Below are positions 47,737-57,771 of a stretch of DNA of 64,000 bases, piece by piece (within the stretch, counting starts at the first letter, position 1; each line of letters begins with the position of its first letter). The position numbers were made by a program, and so were the translations under genes. The stretch comes from Petasospora fabianii (lineage: Eukaryota > Ascomycota > Saccharomycetes > Phaffomycetales > Wickerhamomycetaceae): the NCBI GenBank assembly GCA_022641835.1, contig CP048715.1, positions 1,984,001 through 2,048,000 on the forward strand, in the 5' to 3' direction. Under the pieces are notes generated by a model. It was not told the DNA's origin and made no database searches. It saw only the letters and a list, made by a program, of their open reading frames with translations.

Positions 47737-49759
47737 ATGTTCTTCAAAGTGTACAATCCGAGGGTCATCTTGGCCATTGTGGCGCTCGCCGGACTCATGC
47801 TTGGTCTCGAGACCACATCAATGGCCGTTTTCCTCAGCTCCGAGGTCTTTATGGACTTTTTCGACTATCCAGGATCTCTTATGCAGGGAATAATATCCGG
47901 TGCCAACCCTGCTGCCGCGTTCTGTAAGTTTTTGACCTTGTCTACTCGTTATTAGCGACTTATATTAACACCATCCCTAAGGGGGTTGTTGGGTTGCCGG
48001 ATACATTTCCGACAAGTCGGGGCGACTCTGCGCTATTCGGGTTGCTTCAGGGTTATGGGTTGTTGGCACTATAATGTCATTCTTTTCCTGGGACATTTGG
48101 GTACTTATAGCAGGTAGATCCGTGAAAGGCGTGAGTGTTGGTATATTCTCAGCCATGCTGTCAGTGTACCTCTTGGAAGTTACGCCTGCACTGATGAGGG
48201 GCCTTGCAACATCGACAGTGCAGTGGAGTTTGACTTGGGGTATCATGATCATGTTCTACGTTTCCTTCTTCTGCAATATGATGGACGATGATTGGTCATT
48301 CCGCACTGCTTGGGCAATCGAGGGTGTCCCAGGCTTGATATTGTTTGTTGCCTCTTTCTCATTGCCAGAGTCGCCAAAATGGCTTGCATCTCAGGGTAGG
48401 TTAAAGGAGTCTACTGAGATCAGTGGAAAGTTGATTTCTGCCCAGCACACAAATGTAGCAACGACTGTGGTAACCCTGTCTACTGAGAGTAAGGCAGAGG
48501 GGGCCACTAACAGTGCGTCCATAAGAAGCTTGTCAAATCAACGAATTAACTCCGGAAATGATGGCAACAGGTCACAGACTTGCACATACGGTGAGTTGTT
48601 GCAGCCTGGGTTGAGAAAGCACTTGCTTGCTGGTGTGTTAACGCAAGCAGTTGTTCAATTGAGTGGTATCGGTGTCTTGATGTATTATTTGGTGTTCATC
48701 TGCGAGATGATTGGATTGCAAGGGCAAACCAAGATTGTATGTGCATCAATCCAATACGTTGTGAACGTGCTCTTCACCATCATTCCGATTTTTATAATTG
48801 GAAAGATGAGACGTAAAGATGTTCTCGTGTTTGGGGCATCCTCGTTGTCCGCCTGTATTGGGGCTGTTGGTGTTGTTATGGGAATGTATGGACATGAGGT
48901 TCCTCCGGTCGGTGGTAATGAGAGTGTTGTATGGGAGGTTACTGGAACACCAGGCTCTCTCACACTTGCACTTTGCTTCCTCTTCGTGGCGATCTTTGCG
49001 GCAACACTTTCCTGTGCTGCCTGGTTGTATACCAATGAAATCTTCCCCGTGAGAGCCAAGGCTAAGGGATCTTCCATTTGTATGGCTGTTTCATGGACAT
49101 GCAACTTTATCTTAACCTTCTTGGCTCCACTCTCCTTGAGCCGGCTTAAATGGGGTACATTCGTTTTGTTTGGGTGTTTGGGTCTGATTGGTGCTTTCGT
49201 GATCGGGCTGTGGTTCCCAGAGACATATGGAAAGACAGATGAAGAGATCGTATCAATTTTTAGAGAGTCATTGATTGGTGTCTCAGATGAGGAGAGGCAA
49301 GATGATGGAGTAGGTTCTGAAAAGCGTATTGAGACCAGCTCAATGAAATCCGGGAGACACTCAGGACATCTGAGTATCTATCGTGAGGACTCGCCAGTGA
49401 GATCTTCTCTTAAGGTGTTGAACGAAGACCACACACCCAACAACCCCACATTGAAGCTCGCCATGAGCGGCAACTTGAGACTTGCGCCGCCTTCATCAGG
49501 CATTTCCAGTGCCACATCCAGCACACAGGTACAGCCAGTGAACATTGGTCGCTCGCCTTCAAGAACAATGTCTCAGAGACAGTCCAGTCCGTTCTTGAAG
49601 AAGATTGGTGCGCCAGTGGACGACGACGCTGAACTGCTTAGCGAACCCGCCAGCGCCAGTACATTTTCTCGGGCGCCAACTGACGACAAGGCCAAGACAC
49701 CAGACGGCTATTACAACGTTAGTGATGGAGGGTCGCCCTTGTTGAACGGTTATGTGTGA
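47737..49759 (+). CDS. Divergent sugar-porter MFS protein with long Ser-rich tail (one intron)
   Basis: Exon 1 is 47737-47923; a 58-nt intron (GTAAGT, ATATTAAC, CTAAG) leads to exon 2 at 47982-49759, 654 residues in total. About 12 membrane segments. Sugar-porter signatures are present but altered: SDKSGR for the usual DRxGR loop, GRSVKGVSVG, PESPKWLAS and FPETYGKTDEEI. The tail after about residue 480 is some 170 residues, rich in Ser, Pro and Thr. Long tails occur in the glucose sensors Snf3 and Rgt2, so a sensor role is conceivable, but I do not see their tail motifs. Substrate unknown. It follows MEF1 on the same strand. Confidence 0.8.
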
Positions 49760-50170
49760 GTCGTGAAGAAGATGGATTCATTTGATAAAGCTTCAGCGTA
49801 GTTTTCATCCTGGCCGCAAGTTATAGTGTGCATAATGTGTCTTGCCGGCGTATCCGCGAGCACGAAGTCATGAGTAGTAGCCTAGAGCAGGTGTACTTTC
49901 GTTCTTTAGCTAAGCAATGGTGAAAGATCACAGCTGCTACTATTTTACACAAAGTGTGTTCAGCTAATGATTAGATATTTGTAGGCTTAGCACTTAAAGG
50001 TTTATACACTACATTGTCCAGAAGTTCTGCCAACTTCCCGGCACACTTGCAAGCTGGAAGCCTCTCGACCAGATTGATCAGGCCGATAAAAAACGGAGCG
50101 CAGCGTGGCACCTTTGTTATCCTGAAGTATCTTGCAAAGCGCCCATCCCCGACATAATTGATCCTACAAG
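49760..50170. other. Intergenic upstream of YIP5
   Basis: 411 bp containing the transporter 3' end and the YIP5 promoter. No clear TATA box, repeat or RNA gene seen. Confidence 0.5.
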
Positions 50171-51175
50171 ATGCCAAACGACCAGGACAAACTCATTGAT
50201 GAAGTAAGTCTTTACATGCTTTAGCCCTAACCTTCAAGAATATTCACTGACGTTTTATTTCAGACACCAAACTGGCTAGAGGATGATGATGATCTCACAA
50301 CGAGACCAGGTAAGTCAATTACCCTACAAAAATTCGAGATCTAGCTTGATATTGAGTACTAACACCCTGTTAAAGCCGTAGGAACACAAGCATACGTTCC
50401 ACAGGATGACTTTGATCTATCTGGTGACACGACATCGCAACCTCCACTTCAAGCTGACACCCCTACCGCCTCCGGACCTTCACCAAAGATGTCCACCAAC
50501 TTTGACGGTGGGTATCTCTCTTTGAATCATTACAGACGTTACTTTAACCTCAGCACGTCAGATTTTTTCAAAAATGTGATGAATTCGATAAACATCCTCT
50601 CACATGTTGAAGATGAGGAGGAGCTCGGTGATATGTATGGCCCAATATGGGTCACAGGAACTGTGATATTTTTCCTCTTCTTCTCCAACACATGCTCTTC
50701 TCTCTTAACAAGTTGGTTCCTCGGTGGTGATGCCAAATATGAGTATAACTTCAGCCTCCTCACGGGCGCAATCACACTGTTGTACGGATACACCTTTGTT
50801 ATTCCGCTTGTGTTCCATCTGGTTTCCGTGTATTACTTCAAATTGACTGGACTATTGCCATTGAGTAAGCTCATTTCGATATATGGATATGCTAACTCTG
50901 CATGGGTGCCAGCTGCTATATTGGGGACGTTTAGAGGATTCTTGGCTAATCATTCATTTCTGAGTAATTCGTTGAAGTGGATCAGTGTTCTACTCGGTGG
51001 ATTGATCAGTGGTGCTGCTATATTGTCCAAAGTTTATCCTGTTGTTAAGAACTCTACTACGGTTGTTGGTAATGATAAGTTGGGTATGGTGTTGTGTGGA
51101 TTGCTTGGTGCTGCACATATCGGGCTCATCATCGCCGTCAAGGTTTCATTCTTTGGTGATTTGAGTGTGGTCTAA
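50171..51175 (+). CDS. YIP5: Yip5-like (YIPF1/2-type) Golgi membrane protein (two introns)
   Basis: Exons 50171-50203, 50264-50309 and 50376-51175 give 292 residues. Introns are 60 nt and 66 nt with GTAAGT donors; the second has TACTAAC. The short first exon encodes MPNDQDKLIDE. A disordered acidic N-terminus precedes GGYLSLNHYRRYFNLSTSDF, and MYGPIWVTGTVIFFLFFSNT opens the five-segment Yip1 domain. The pairing of YYRxYF with YGPxWI is typical of YIPF1/2 and yeast Yip5 rather than Yip1 or Yif1. These proteins bind Rab GTPases at Golgi membranes. Choice of Yip5 over Yip4 is by recall. Confidence 0.82.
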
Positions 51176-53227
51176 ACACAGCAAAGGGAATACATTTGAA
51201 GAAGCAAGGTTGACTGGAAATTGTAGATTCATGATTGAAATAGAGTCTGTTTAAGGTTCATACTAGGCCAGCGTGGTGTAAATCTGCCTACATAAAATGA
51301 GAGCAGCACAACGCAAGTGTCCGATCAAGCGGATCATTCGGCATGCTCGTAGCCTTGTAAGTAAGTTAGAAGCACCACATGTTGGATGAAGTTGACTTAG
51401 TAACTACAGATTGGCTATACACGTAGCAACGAAGTATCAACAATATGACTGGTGTTTGACAAGAGTCTGACCGTAGATCCGTGGGTTCTTTGCGGAGGAC
51501 ATCAGCTGAACAATGCTTTTATGCATAATTGTCCTGAAGTTTTCTGGCCTGAACTGCAAAACTTACAGTGTTATTAGATGTGACGGGTGATAAGTTAAAA
51601 CAGGAGAGACTTCCAGTCTTGCATGATGAGGCAAGAAAACTGTGAGTGAAGGTTTGCAAACGATTTGTTAAAGAGAGTCGCTGCATGTGCACTGCTAGAC
51701 AGTGTCGTTGTGTGGAACCTTTTCTTGTAGCTAAGGTTTATATCGGGATTATTGTTATCCTTATGGATGGAATATGGGGTACCGTAAAGGGTCTGTCAAA
51801 CACAGCTAACGATCGGCTTGATCCACACAAAGGGATGTGACTCTGTAGCACAGAGTCATGCCGACGCTGGTGAAAGATGACTCTGGATAGCGGTGAGGGC
51901 CGCCTGCAGCCGTGATGCACTGTTTTGCTAGGCTATCATGTCTAACAAAGTCGGAAACTCGGAGGCGAAGGGAGGATCAACCGAAACCCCTGAGGTGCCC
52001 CTGAGTGTGCCAGTTGCTGACTCGGCCTAGCAATGGAAAATATATAAAGTCTAGGTGTTTGGCCCGTTATTCAAGATGAGTTAAGTGACTAAGAGAAGAT
52101 ACGAAACAGACGTGGGGACCCTTTTCTCTAAGATCGACTTGGCTCTTTCTATATTGTCGAGAATCATGGGTAAATCGCCCCAGAACAAGTAGGCAATCCA
52201 CGCCAGTGAAATTGATTGGGAAGAGATTATCTTTTGTGGGGGGAAAATCCTAGCCCCCCACTCACGAGACCAGGCAGACGCCGCCCGGCTCTTTGCAGAG
52301 GGCTCTTCTCTTTTCCTTTTTCTGTGGACTTCAGTCCGGTGCTCACTACTGCTTGTTGTCATGGTGCGGCACCACTCAAATGCGGCACACCGCGCGCGCG
52401 CTCGAGGCAGTGGCCCTACCAGTGAATCTGTCAAAGGGTACAGCTGGTGACGGGTTAACGAACGTCTCCAAGAGAGAGGGAGGTTATTCCCTTTTCGCCC
52501 AGTTACTGGGCTATCACTATACTGTTATGGCGCTGTAACAAAGTGGCCAGCTTAGTGAAGTAGCGTACAATTAATCTTTACATAAGTGTCTCCCATCAGG
52601 GATCCATAAGAAGGTGCCGCCCATATGAACCTCCGCTGCAACTTGTGCCGTTGATGTGGCCGGACCACTAGACGTTAGTGCCTCGAGACGCACAACATGC
52701 CCTTCGTACAACTATTGGTTTCGCTTTATGCCAACAAACACGGCTTTGCACCAACAAATGATTCAAATTTCTGACATAAATGCTTTTGCAGAGCTCATGC
52801 AGTGCCCTTCTGATTGGCTCAGAGTACCGCTGAAGCCTTAGAAGATAAGGCAGAGCCTTCTTTACCGCGTCATAGCACCTGCGACTAGTGTTGATCCCGC
52901 GTCTTCAGTGTCTGTTCGGCCCACGACTTCTCTCGATGTGAAGCCTCCCCTTGGCCCATACATGAGCACAAGTCGCAAGATAACCGGCAGCCCCTTCCGT
53001 ACGTAGGCTCTCTTTGCTTCTCTCCTATCACACTCAAAATGTGAGACGCGCCGTTGCATATGCTCTAGTTCTTCCGCGTGGTGCCCCCCGCCGTCATCGC
53101 CGCTGTTGGTAATCATCTGAGACCCGCATATATATCCGCTCACTCGCCCTTTTCTGACACCTTCCTACACTTTAACAGTGACTGCTACGTTCATCTTCCT
53201 CTTTGAACCCCCTAAAGACACACCACC
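51176..53227. promoter_or_regulatory. Two-kb regulatory region upstream of the amino-acid permease
   Basis: No supported gene. GATAAG cores lie at 51589-51594 and 52844-52849, fitting nitrogen catabolite control. A cluster of three Gcn4-type TGACTC half-sites lies at 51838-51883. A TATATAAA-type box occurs near 52040 with no gene following it at normal distance, and another TATATAT run lies near 53130, about 100 bp before the permease ATG. A CG-rich run of alternating CG lies near 52386-52400. Short open frames such as 52081-52434 (minus) have no recognisable content. Confidence 0.5.
51838..51883. promoter_or_regulatory. Cluster of three Gcn4-type half-sites, two in a palindrome
   Basis: TGACTCTGT and ACAGAGTCA form a perfect 9-bp inverted repeat around AGC (51838-51858); a third TGACTC lies at 51878-51883. 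TGACTC is the strong half of the Gcn4 site TGACTCA. The cluster lies about 1.35 kb before the permease ATG, far for a yeast activator. Confidence 0.45.
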
Positions 53228-55009
53228 ATGGGTGACAGTAAAGATTTGGCTTGCGCCATCTCCAATAGTCAAGGAAAATCAGATGAAACCTCATCTATTG
53301 AAAATGCCGCCGCATACACTGAGACTAACCTCAACGCTACATCGGATTCCACTTCCAGATGGGCCAGATTCAAAAACTCCATGAAGAGAATGGAAGATGA
53401 CATCGATCCAAACCTTTCCGAGGCCGAGAAGGCTGAAATTAGAGCTCTTAAGAGTGAAGGTGAGAAACTTAAGAAAGGTATCAAGATTAGACATTTGGTG
53501 CTCATCGCCATCGCTACTGGTATTGGTACCGGTTTGCTTGTTGGTTCCGGTTCCTCCCTTAGTAAAGGTGGTCCAGCCGGTCTTCTCATCGGTATCATCA
53601 TTGTCGGTTCTATGTTGATCCCTGTTATGGAAGCTGCTGGTGAGCTCGCTGTTACTTATGGTGACTTAACTGGTGGGTTCAACGCCTACAATTCTATCCT
53701 TGTCGACACCTCCATGTGTTTCGCTGTGTCTTGGAACTACTGTATCCAGTGGCTTGTTGTTATGCCTCTTGAACTGGTCACCGCCTCGATGACCATTAAG
53801 TATTGGACTACGTCAGTTAACCCAGACGCCTTTGTTGTGATCTTCTATGTTGTCATTATCATCGCCAACTTTATTGGATCTGACGGTTATGCCGAGTTTG
53901 AGTTTTTCCTTAACTGTTCCAAAACTCTTATGATTATCGGTTTCTCCATTCTCTCCATTATCTTGGTTTGCGGTGGTGCTGGTGACCATGGTTACTATGG
54001 TGCCCACTACTGGCACGACCCAGGTGCGTTCGCCCATGGTTTCAAGGGTGTCTGTGCTGTCTTTGTCTCTTCTGCTTTCTCCCTTGGATGTACCGAGTTC
54101 TTGGCCTTCTCGGCCGCTGAACAGCCAAACCCACGTCGTTCTATTCCATCCGCCACCAAGCAAGTGTTCTACAGAATCGTCTTCCTCTTCGTTATCCCAT
54201 TATTTTTGATTGGTTTGCTTGTCCCATATAACTCACCAGACTTGCTCGGATCCTCTGGAGGCTCCAAGACCCACTCTTCTCCATTTGTCATCGCTGTTTC
54301 TACTGTCCCAGTTGTTTCACACATCGTCAACGCTGTCATCTTGCTTGCAGTCTTGTCTGTCGGTAACTCAGCTTTGTTCTGTTCATCCCGTACTCTCCAA
54401 GCTTTGGCTGAGCAAGGTTTTGCTCCACAGTTCTTCAACTACATTGACAGAAGTGGAAAGCCTCTTAGAGCTCTTATATTCTCCAGTATTATCGGTCTCT
54501 TCTCATTCATTGCTGCCTACGACAAGCAAGAAACCGTCTTCAACTGGTTGCTCTCCATCTCAGGTCTTTCCACCATCTTGTCCTGGACCGGTATCGTCTT
54601 GTCCCACATCAGATTCAGAAAGGCTCTCGCTTGCCAAGGTTATTCCATCTCTGAGCTCGGGTATGTTTCCAAGACTGGTGTTTGGGGTTCCTGGTACGCT
54701 TTCACCATCAACGTCCTCATTCTTATTGCCCAATTCTGGATCGCTCTCTGGCCAGTTGGTGGTGATGGTAGCGCAGATGCTGAGAACTTTTTCATGAACT
54801 ACTTGGGTATGGTCGTTGCTATTGTCTTCTATTTCGGTCACAAGATCTGGACCAAAAACTGGAGACTGTTTATCCCAGCTGACGAGATTGATCTCGTCAA
54901 GGGTAGAAAGATCTTTGACGCTGATGTCTTGGCTCAGGAAGACGCCGAAGACAGAGAAAAATACAGATACGCAGCTTGGTATGTCAAGCTGTTCAGAATC
55001 ATGTGTTAA
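53228..55009 (+). CDS. Amino-acid permease, yeast YAT family (Gap1-like)
   Basis: 593 residues with 12 membrane segments. A charged cytosolic N-terminus (to about 90) carries Lys residues for ubiquitination. TM1 has ATGIGTGLLVGSGSSLSKGG, corresponding to the substrate-backbone motif GTGLFVGSG of Gap1; GELAVTYGDLTGGFNAY and WNYCIQWLVVMPLELVTASM follow. FSLGCTEFLAFSAAEQPNPR matches the FAGTEL(V/I)GLAAAE segment. The C-terminus ends in Cys, as in many palmitoylated members. Substrate range cannot be read. It is convergent with the MNN2-like gene (281 bp); upstream GATA and Gcn4-type sites suggest nitrogen control. Codon bias is high. Confidence 0.92.
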   Translation: MGDSKDLACAISNSQGKSDETSSIENAAAYTETNLNATSDSTSRWARFKNSMKRMEDDIDPNLSEAEKAEIRALKSEGEKLKKGIKIRHLVLIAIATGIGTGLLVGSGSSLSKGGPAGLLIGIIIVGSMLIPVMEAAGELAVTYGDLTGGFNAYNSILVDTSMCFAVSWNYCIQWLVVMPLELVTASMTIKYWTTSVNPDAFVVIFYVVIIIANFIGSDGYAEFEFFLNCSKTLMIIGFSILSIILVCGGAGDHGYYGAHYWHDPGAFAHGFKGVCAVFVSSAFSLGCTEFLAFSAAEQPNPRRSIPSATKQVFYRIVFLFVIPLFLIGLLVPYNSPDLLGSSGGSKTHSSPFVIAVSTVPVVSHIVNAVILLAVLSVGNSALFCSSRTLQALAEQGFAPQFFNYIDRSGKPLRALIFSSIIGLFSFIAAYDKQETVFNWLLSISGLSTILSWTGIVLSHIRFRKALACQGYSISELGYVSKTGVWGSWYAFTINVLILIAQFWIALWPVGGDGSADAENFFMNYLGMVVAIVFYFGHKIWTKNWRLFIPADEIDLVKGRKIFDADVLAQEDAEDREKYRYAAWYVKLFRIMC

Positions 55010-55290
55010 GAGTATACTCAAGTGTTATCACATTAATGATCGATAGAAGAGTATCGGGCTAGTCCCCAAGCATTGTTTGGCTTTTGTTACGTCCGCATCT
55101 CACATTTGCATTTTATGATTGGTTTTTTATGATTTGTTACGTTTGTGCACATTCAGTACATTGTTTACTTTTAGGCGATGTTTGTTATTTATTCTACTCT
55201 GTTTTTGATTACGTAGGTATATCAAGTTGATCGCGGTGAAGGACATGAGCTTACTATAAACTTATTGTACACGATGGTATAAGGCAAGCG

Positions 55291-57309
55291 TCACACACCA
55301 ATGTCCTTCAACTCAGCCATCTCAGGAGAGTCACTTGTCTGAATAAGCCACTCGACGTGCTTCTTGATTCTATTACAGATTTCGCTTCTGTCGACCTCCT
55401 TCCAGTCCTTTGGAATAATCTCAGCATCACATGCCAACCACTGAGAAATTCTAGAAGCCTTCAACTCCCAATCCAATGGCAATGCATCTTTAATCTTCTC
55501 TCTGTCACCAAACTGTCTTCTCTCGTGGCCATCAATCTCGTAGTCATTTCCCTGGTAGTTCTTCAAGGCGTTAAACTTTGGAGAGTGGATGTGCAAGAAC
55601 TGAACTTCTGGCTTGGTCTTCTGTATACTCTTATGGATCTCGTCTCTGAGAGAGTTGGTGTACTCCCAGTTCAAGAAGAGGTTGACTCTCGAGTCGATAC
55701 CCTTCTGCATCAAATAATCTCTAGCAGCAGTGTAGTACTCATAGTCCTGCTCCGGATCATACTGCACCATTGTGGTGTCCTGCCAACCACCAGCGTGATC
55801 GTAACCAAACAGCAATGGACGCTGTTTGACAAAGTAGTATGGCTCTCTGAATACCGTAAGACCAGCAATAAAGGTATCCTTGTCACCAATACCAACAGCA
55901 CCCTGGCCCAAGAGCCAGTAATAGTACTTGAAACCAAAGAGGTTGTAGTACACAGTCGCCATGAGTGACTTGTGGTGCAACTTCTTGTTTATAGCAAGCT
56001 GGCCGGCCTCACAAGTGGAATCTGGGATCGTTCCATCCAAATCCGAGAGCTGAGACTCAGAACGAGCTGGATTTTTCTCCTCGGGTGGAACACCGTCTTT
56101 TCTCACCGGCTCACCGATGTTGATACCAGCAATGTCGTAGAATTTTGGAGAAATGGTCTGTCTCCAGAAATCTGGCCAAATCACGTATCCAAACTCCTTA
56201 TATGGCTTAGAATCAAGGATATAATCTGGATTCTTCACAGCCAAGTTATCAGCATCGAGCAAGAGGACTTCTTCGAAGGTGGAGAGGAAGAGGCCCAGAA
56301 CCTTGAGCTCATACTTTTGGAGATTCATACCTCTAAATGTCTCAGACCCCACAATCTCCTCCATGATCATACACTTGGCATTCATCTTTGGTAAGAGCTT
56401 CTCACAGACATCTTCATCGTACTCATCAGTAGTTGTGAGCATCAACTGGAGTGGCAATTCAGAACCTGTCTCTCTGAGCGCTCTGATAGCAGTAAGGGCT
56501 GTACCGAGGAAGGCACCACCACCGATCATAACGACACCTTTTCCGGAGAATGTGTCTCTTGGATATTCGAAGTCGTTGATGTCAAGTTTCAACTGGTCGT
56601 GCTTGGCTTTTAAGTCCTTGAGTTGAACGTCATCAATTTTGAGGAATGTAGAGAGGAAGTCGATTGTGAATGTAGGGTTTGGCAAGTCAATGTAGTAGTA
56701 TGATGGCGCCTTGTCATTGAGCTCGAGCTTTTCGCACTCTGGTTTGTTCTTCAGAAAGATATCAACAGCTTTTCTGAAGAATGACTTATCACCAGCGGTC
56801 TTGGACTCACCAACGAGGGACTTTGAATTGGATGATGATGTGGAGTCGGATGTAGACTCCTTGTCCGCGTTGGAAAGCTTTACACCAGTATCCTTAGCAG
56901 TGCCCTTGCTCTTCTTAGGTGCTTCTGGTTCGTCAAGATCAGCAGCTGCAGCCTTTTGTGCTTCTGCAAGTTTCTTTTCAGGGTCCTCCTCGGCTTCGGC
57001 CTGACGAGCGGCATCATTATCAGCGTCCTCGGCATCCTTGACAGCCTGCTGGGAGGAAATCCAAGAAAGTGCTCGATCACTCCATGATCCGGAGGCTTCA
57101 CTCTCATCAGATGTGGAGCCTGAGTTCAAAACACGCTCAAGCTCAACTTCAGCGGCAGTTTTGTCCTCTGATTCTGGAGTAGAGCGCTGTGCTGGAACCC
57201 TTGAGGGCAGGAAATACCCCGTGATGATGTGGAAGAGGAGAACGAGAAGTAGAATCTTCAGTACATTCTTTCGTAGCGAGACGCTACCAAAGCCCCCTGG
57301 AATCGCCAT
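55291..57309 (-). CDS. Mnn2/Mnn5-type alpha-1,2-mannosyltransferase (GT71)
   Basis: 672 residues, a type II Golgi protein: short cytosolic end, membrane anchor (about 15-33, ILLLVLLFHIITGYFLP) and a long Ser/Glu/Ala-rich stem (40-190). The catalytic domain has the DxD metal site Asp352-Ala-Asp354 in LLLDADNLAV, preceded by GKGVVMIGGGAFLGTALTAI. YYNLFGFKYYYWLLGQGAVG and GIGDKDTF are typical of the family. Mnn2 and Mnn5 add alpha-1,2-mannose branches to the N-glycan outer chain. The stem is longer than usual. Mnn2 versus Mnn5 cannot be separated by eye. Three MCB sites lie about 300 bp upstream. Confidence 0.9.
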   Translation of the reverse strand: MAIPGGFGSVSLRKNVLKILLLVLLFHIITGYFLPSRVPAQRSTPESEDKTAAEVELERVLNSGSTSDESEASGSWSDRALSWISSQQAVKDAEDADNDAARQAEAEEDPEKKLAEAQKAAAADLDEPEAPKKSKGTAKDTGVKLSNADKESTSDSTSSSNSKSLVGESKTAGDKSFFRKAVDIFLKNKPECEKLELNDKAPSYYYIDLPNPTFTIDFLSTFLKIDDVQLKDLKAKHDQLKLDINDFEYPRDTFSGKGVVMIGGGAFLGTALTAIRALRETGSELPLQLMLTTTDEYDEDVCEKLLPKMNAKCMIMEEIVGSETFRGMNLQKYELKVLGLFLSTFEEVLLLDADNLAVKNPDYILDSKPYKEFGYVIWPDFWRQTISPKFYDIAGINIGEPVRKDGVPPEEKNPARSESQLSDLDGTIPDSTCEAGQLAINKKLHHKSLMATVYYNLFGFKYYYWLLGQGAVGIGDKDTFIAGLTVFREPYYFVKQRPLLFGYDHAGGWQDTTMVQYDPEQDYEYYTAARDYLMQKGIDSRVNLFLNWEYTNSLRDEIHKSIQKTKPEVQFLHIHSPKFNALKNYQGNDYEIDGHERRQFGDREKIKDALPLDWELKASRISQWLACDAEIIPKDWKEVDRSEICNRIKKHVEWLIQTSDSPEMAELKDIGV

Positions 57310-57771
57310 CGCTGGTCACCTGAAATCTATGAGGTACTGACAAGAGGCGTCCTATCTAGAGAACATGAATCCTCGCCTTTTCTGTATCTTTTTTTGCCCA
57401 GGCGCATCGTGGTGTTGGGATGTTTTTGCTTCAAGGAGACTCAAGGGGTATTTGTCGGATCCCTCTCAGGCTACATCGAGGTGGAATGTCAGTAATCGCG
57501 TGACTATCTAGGAGGAAATGCTGCTCACTTTGCTCTCGTACTTATTCTTGCTTAGAATACTGATCCAGGGGCCCACTTGCCAGATTAAAGAAAGCCGTCA
57601 ACGCGTTTTGACGCGTTCGACGCGTATTCAGCTGACGCAGTCGCGCGAATGTAGATCACCTCTACAACCCCCACTCTCGTCACTCCCCACGCTATTGAAC
57701 TTAGAGAGCCTAGACTAACAAATTAGCATGAGTGTAATGCACTTGAACGACTTATATGAGATCAACTAAAT
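57310..57771. promoter_or_regulatory. MNN2-like promoter with three MCB elements
   Basis: 462 bp between two minus-strand genes, so it holds the mannosyltransferase promoter and the J-protein 3' region. ACGCGT occurs three times at 57601-57606, 57611-57616 and 57620-57625, followed by CGCGAA near 57643, close to an SCB (CGCGAAA). Such a cluster is the usual target of MBF/SBF at G1/S. Confidence 0.65.

Noticed and set aside
52081-52434. 117-codon minus-strand frame in the permease upstream region
   Set aside because: No motifs, low-complexity arginine-rich segment, and no promoter evidence; left as intergenic.
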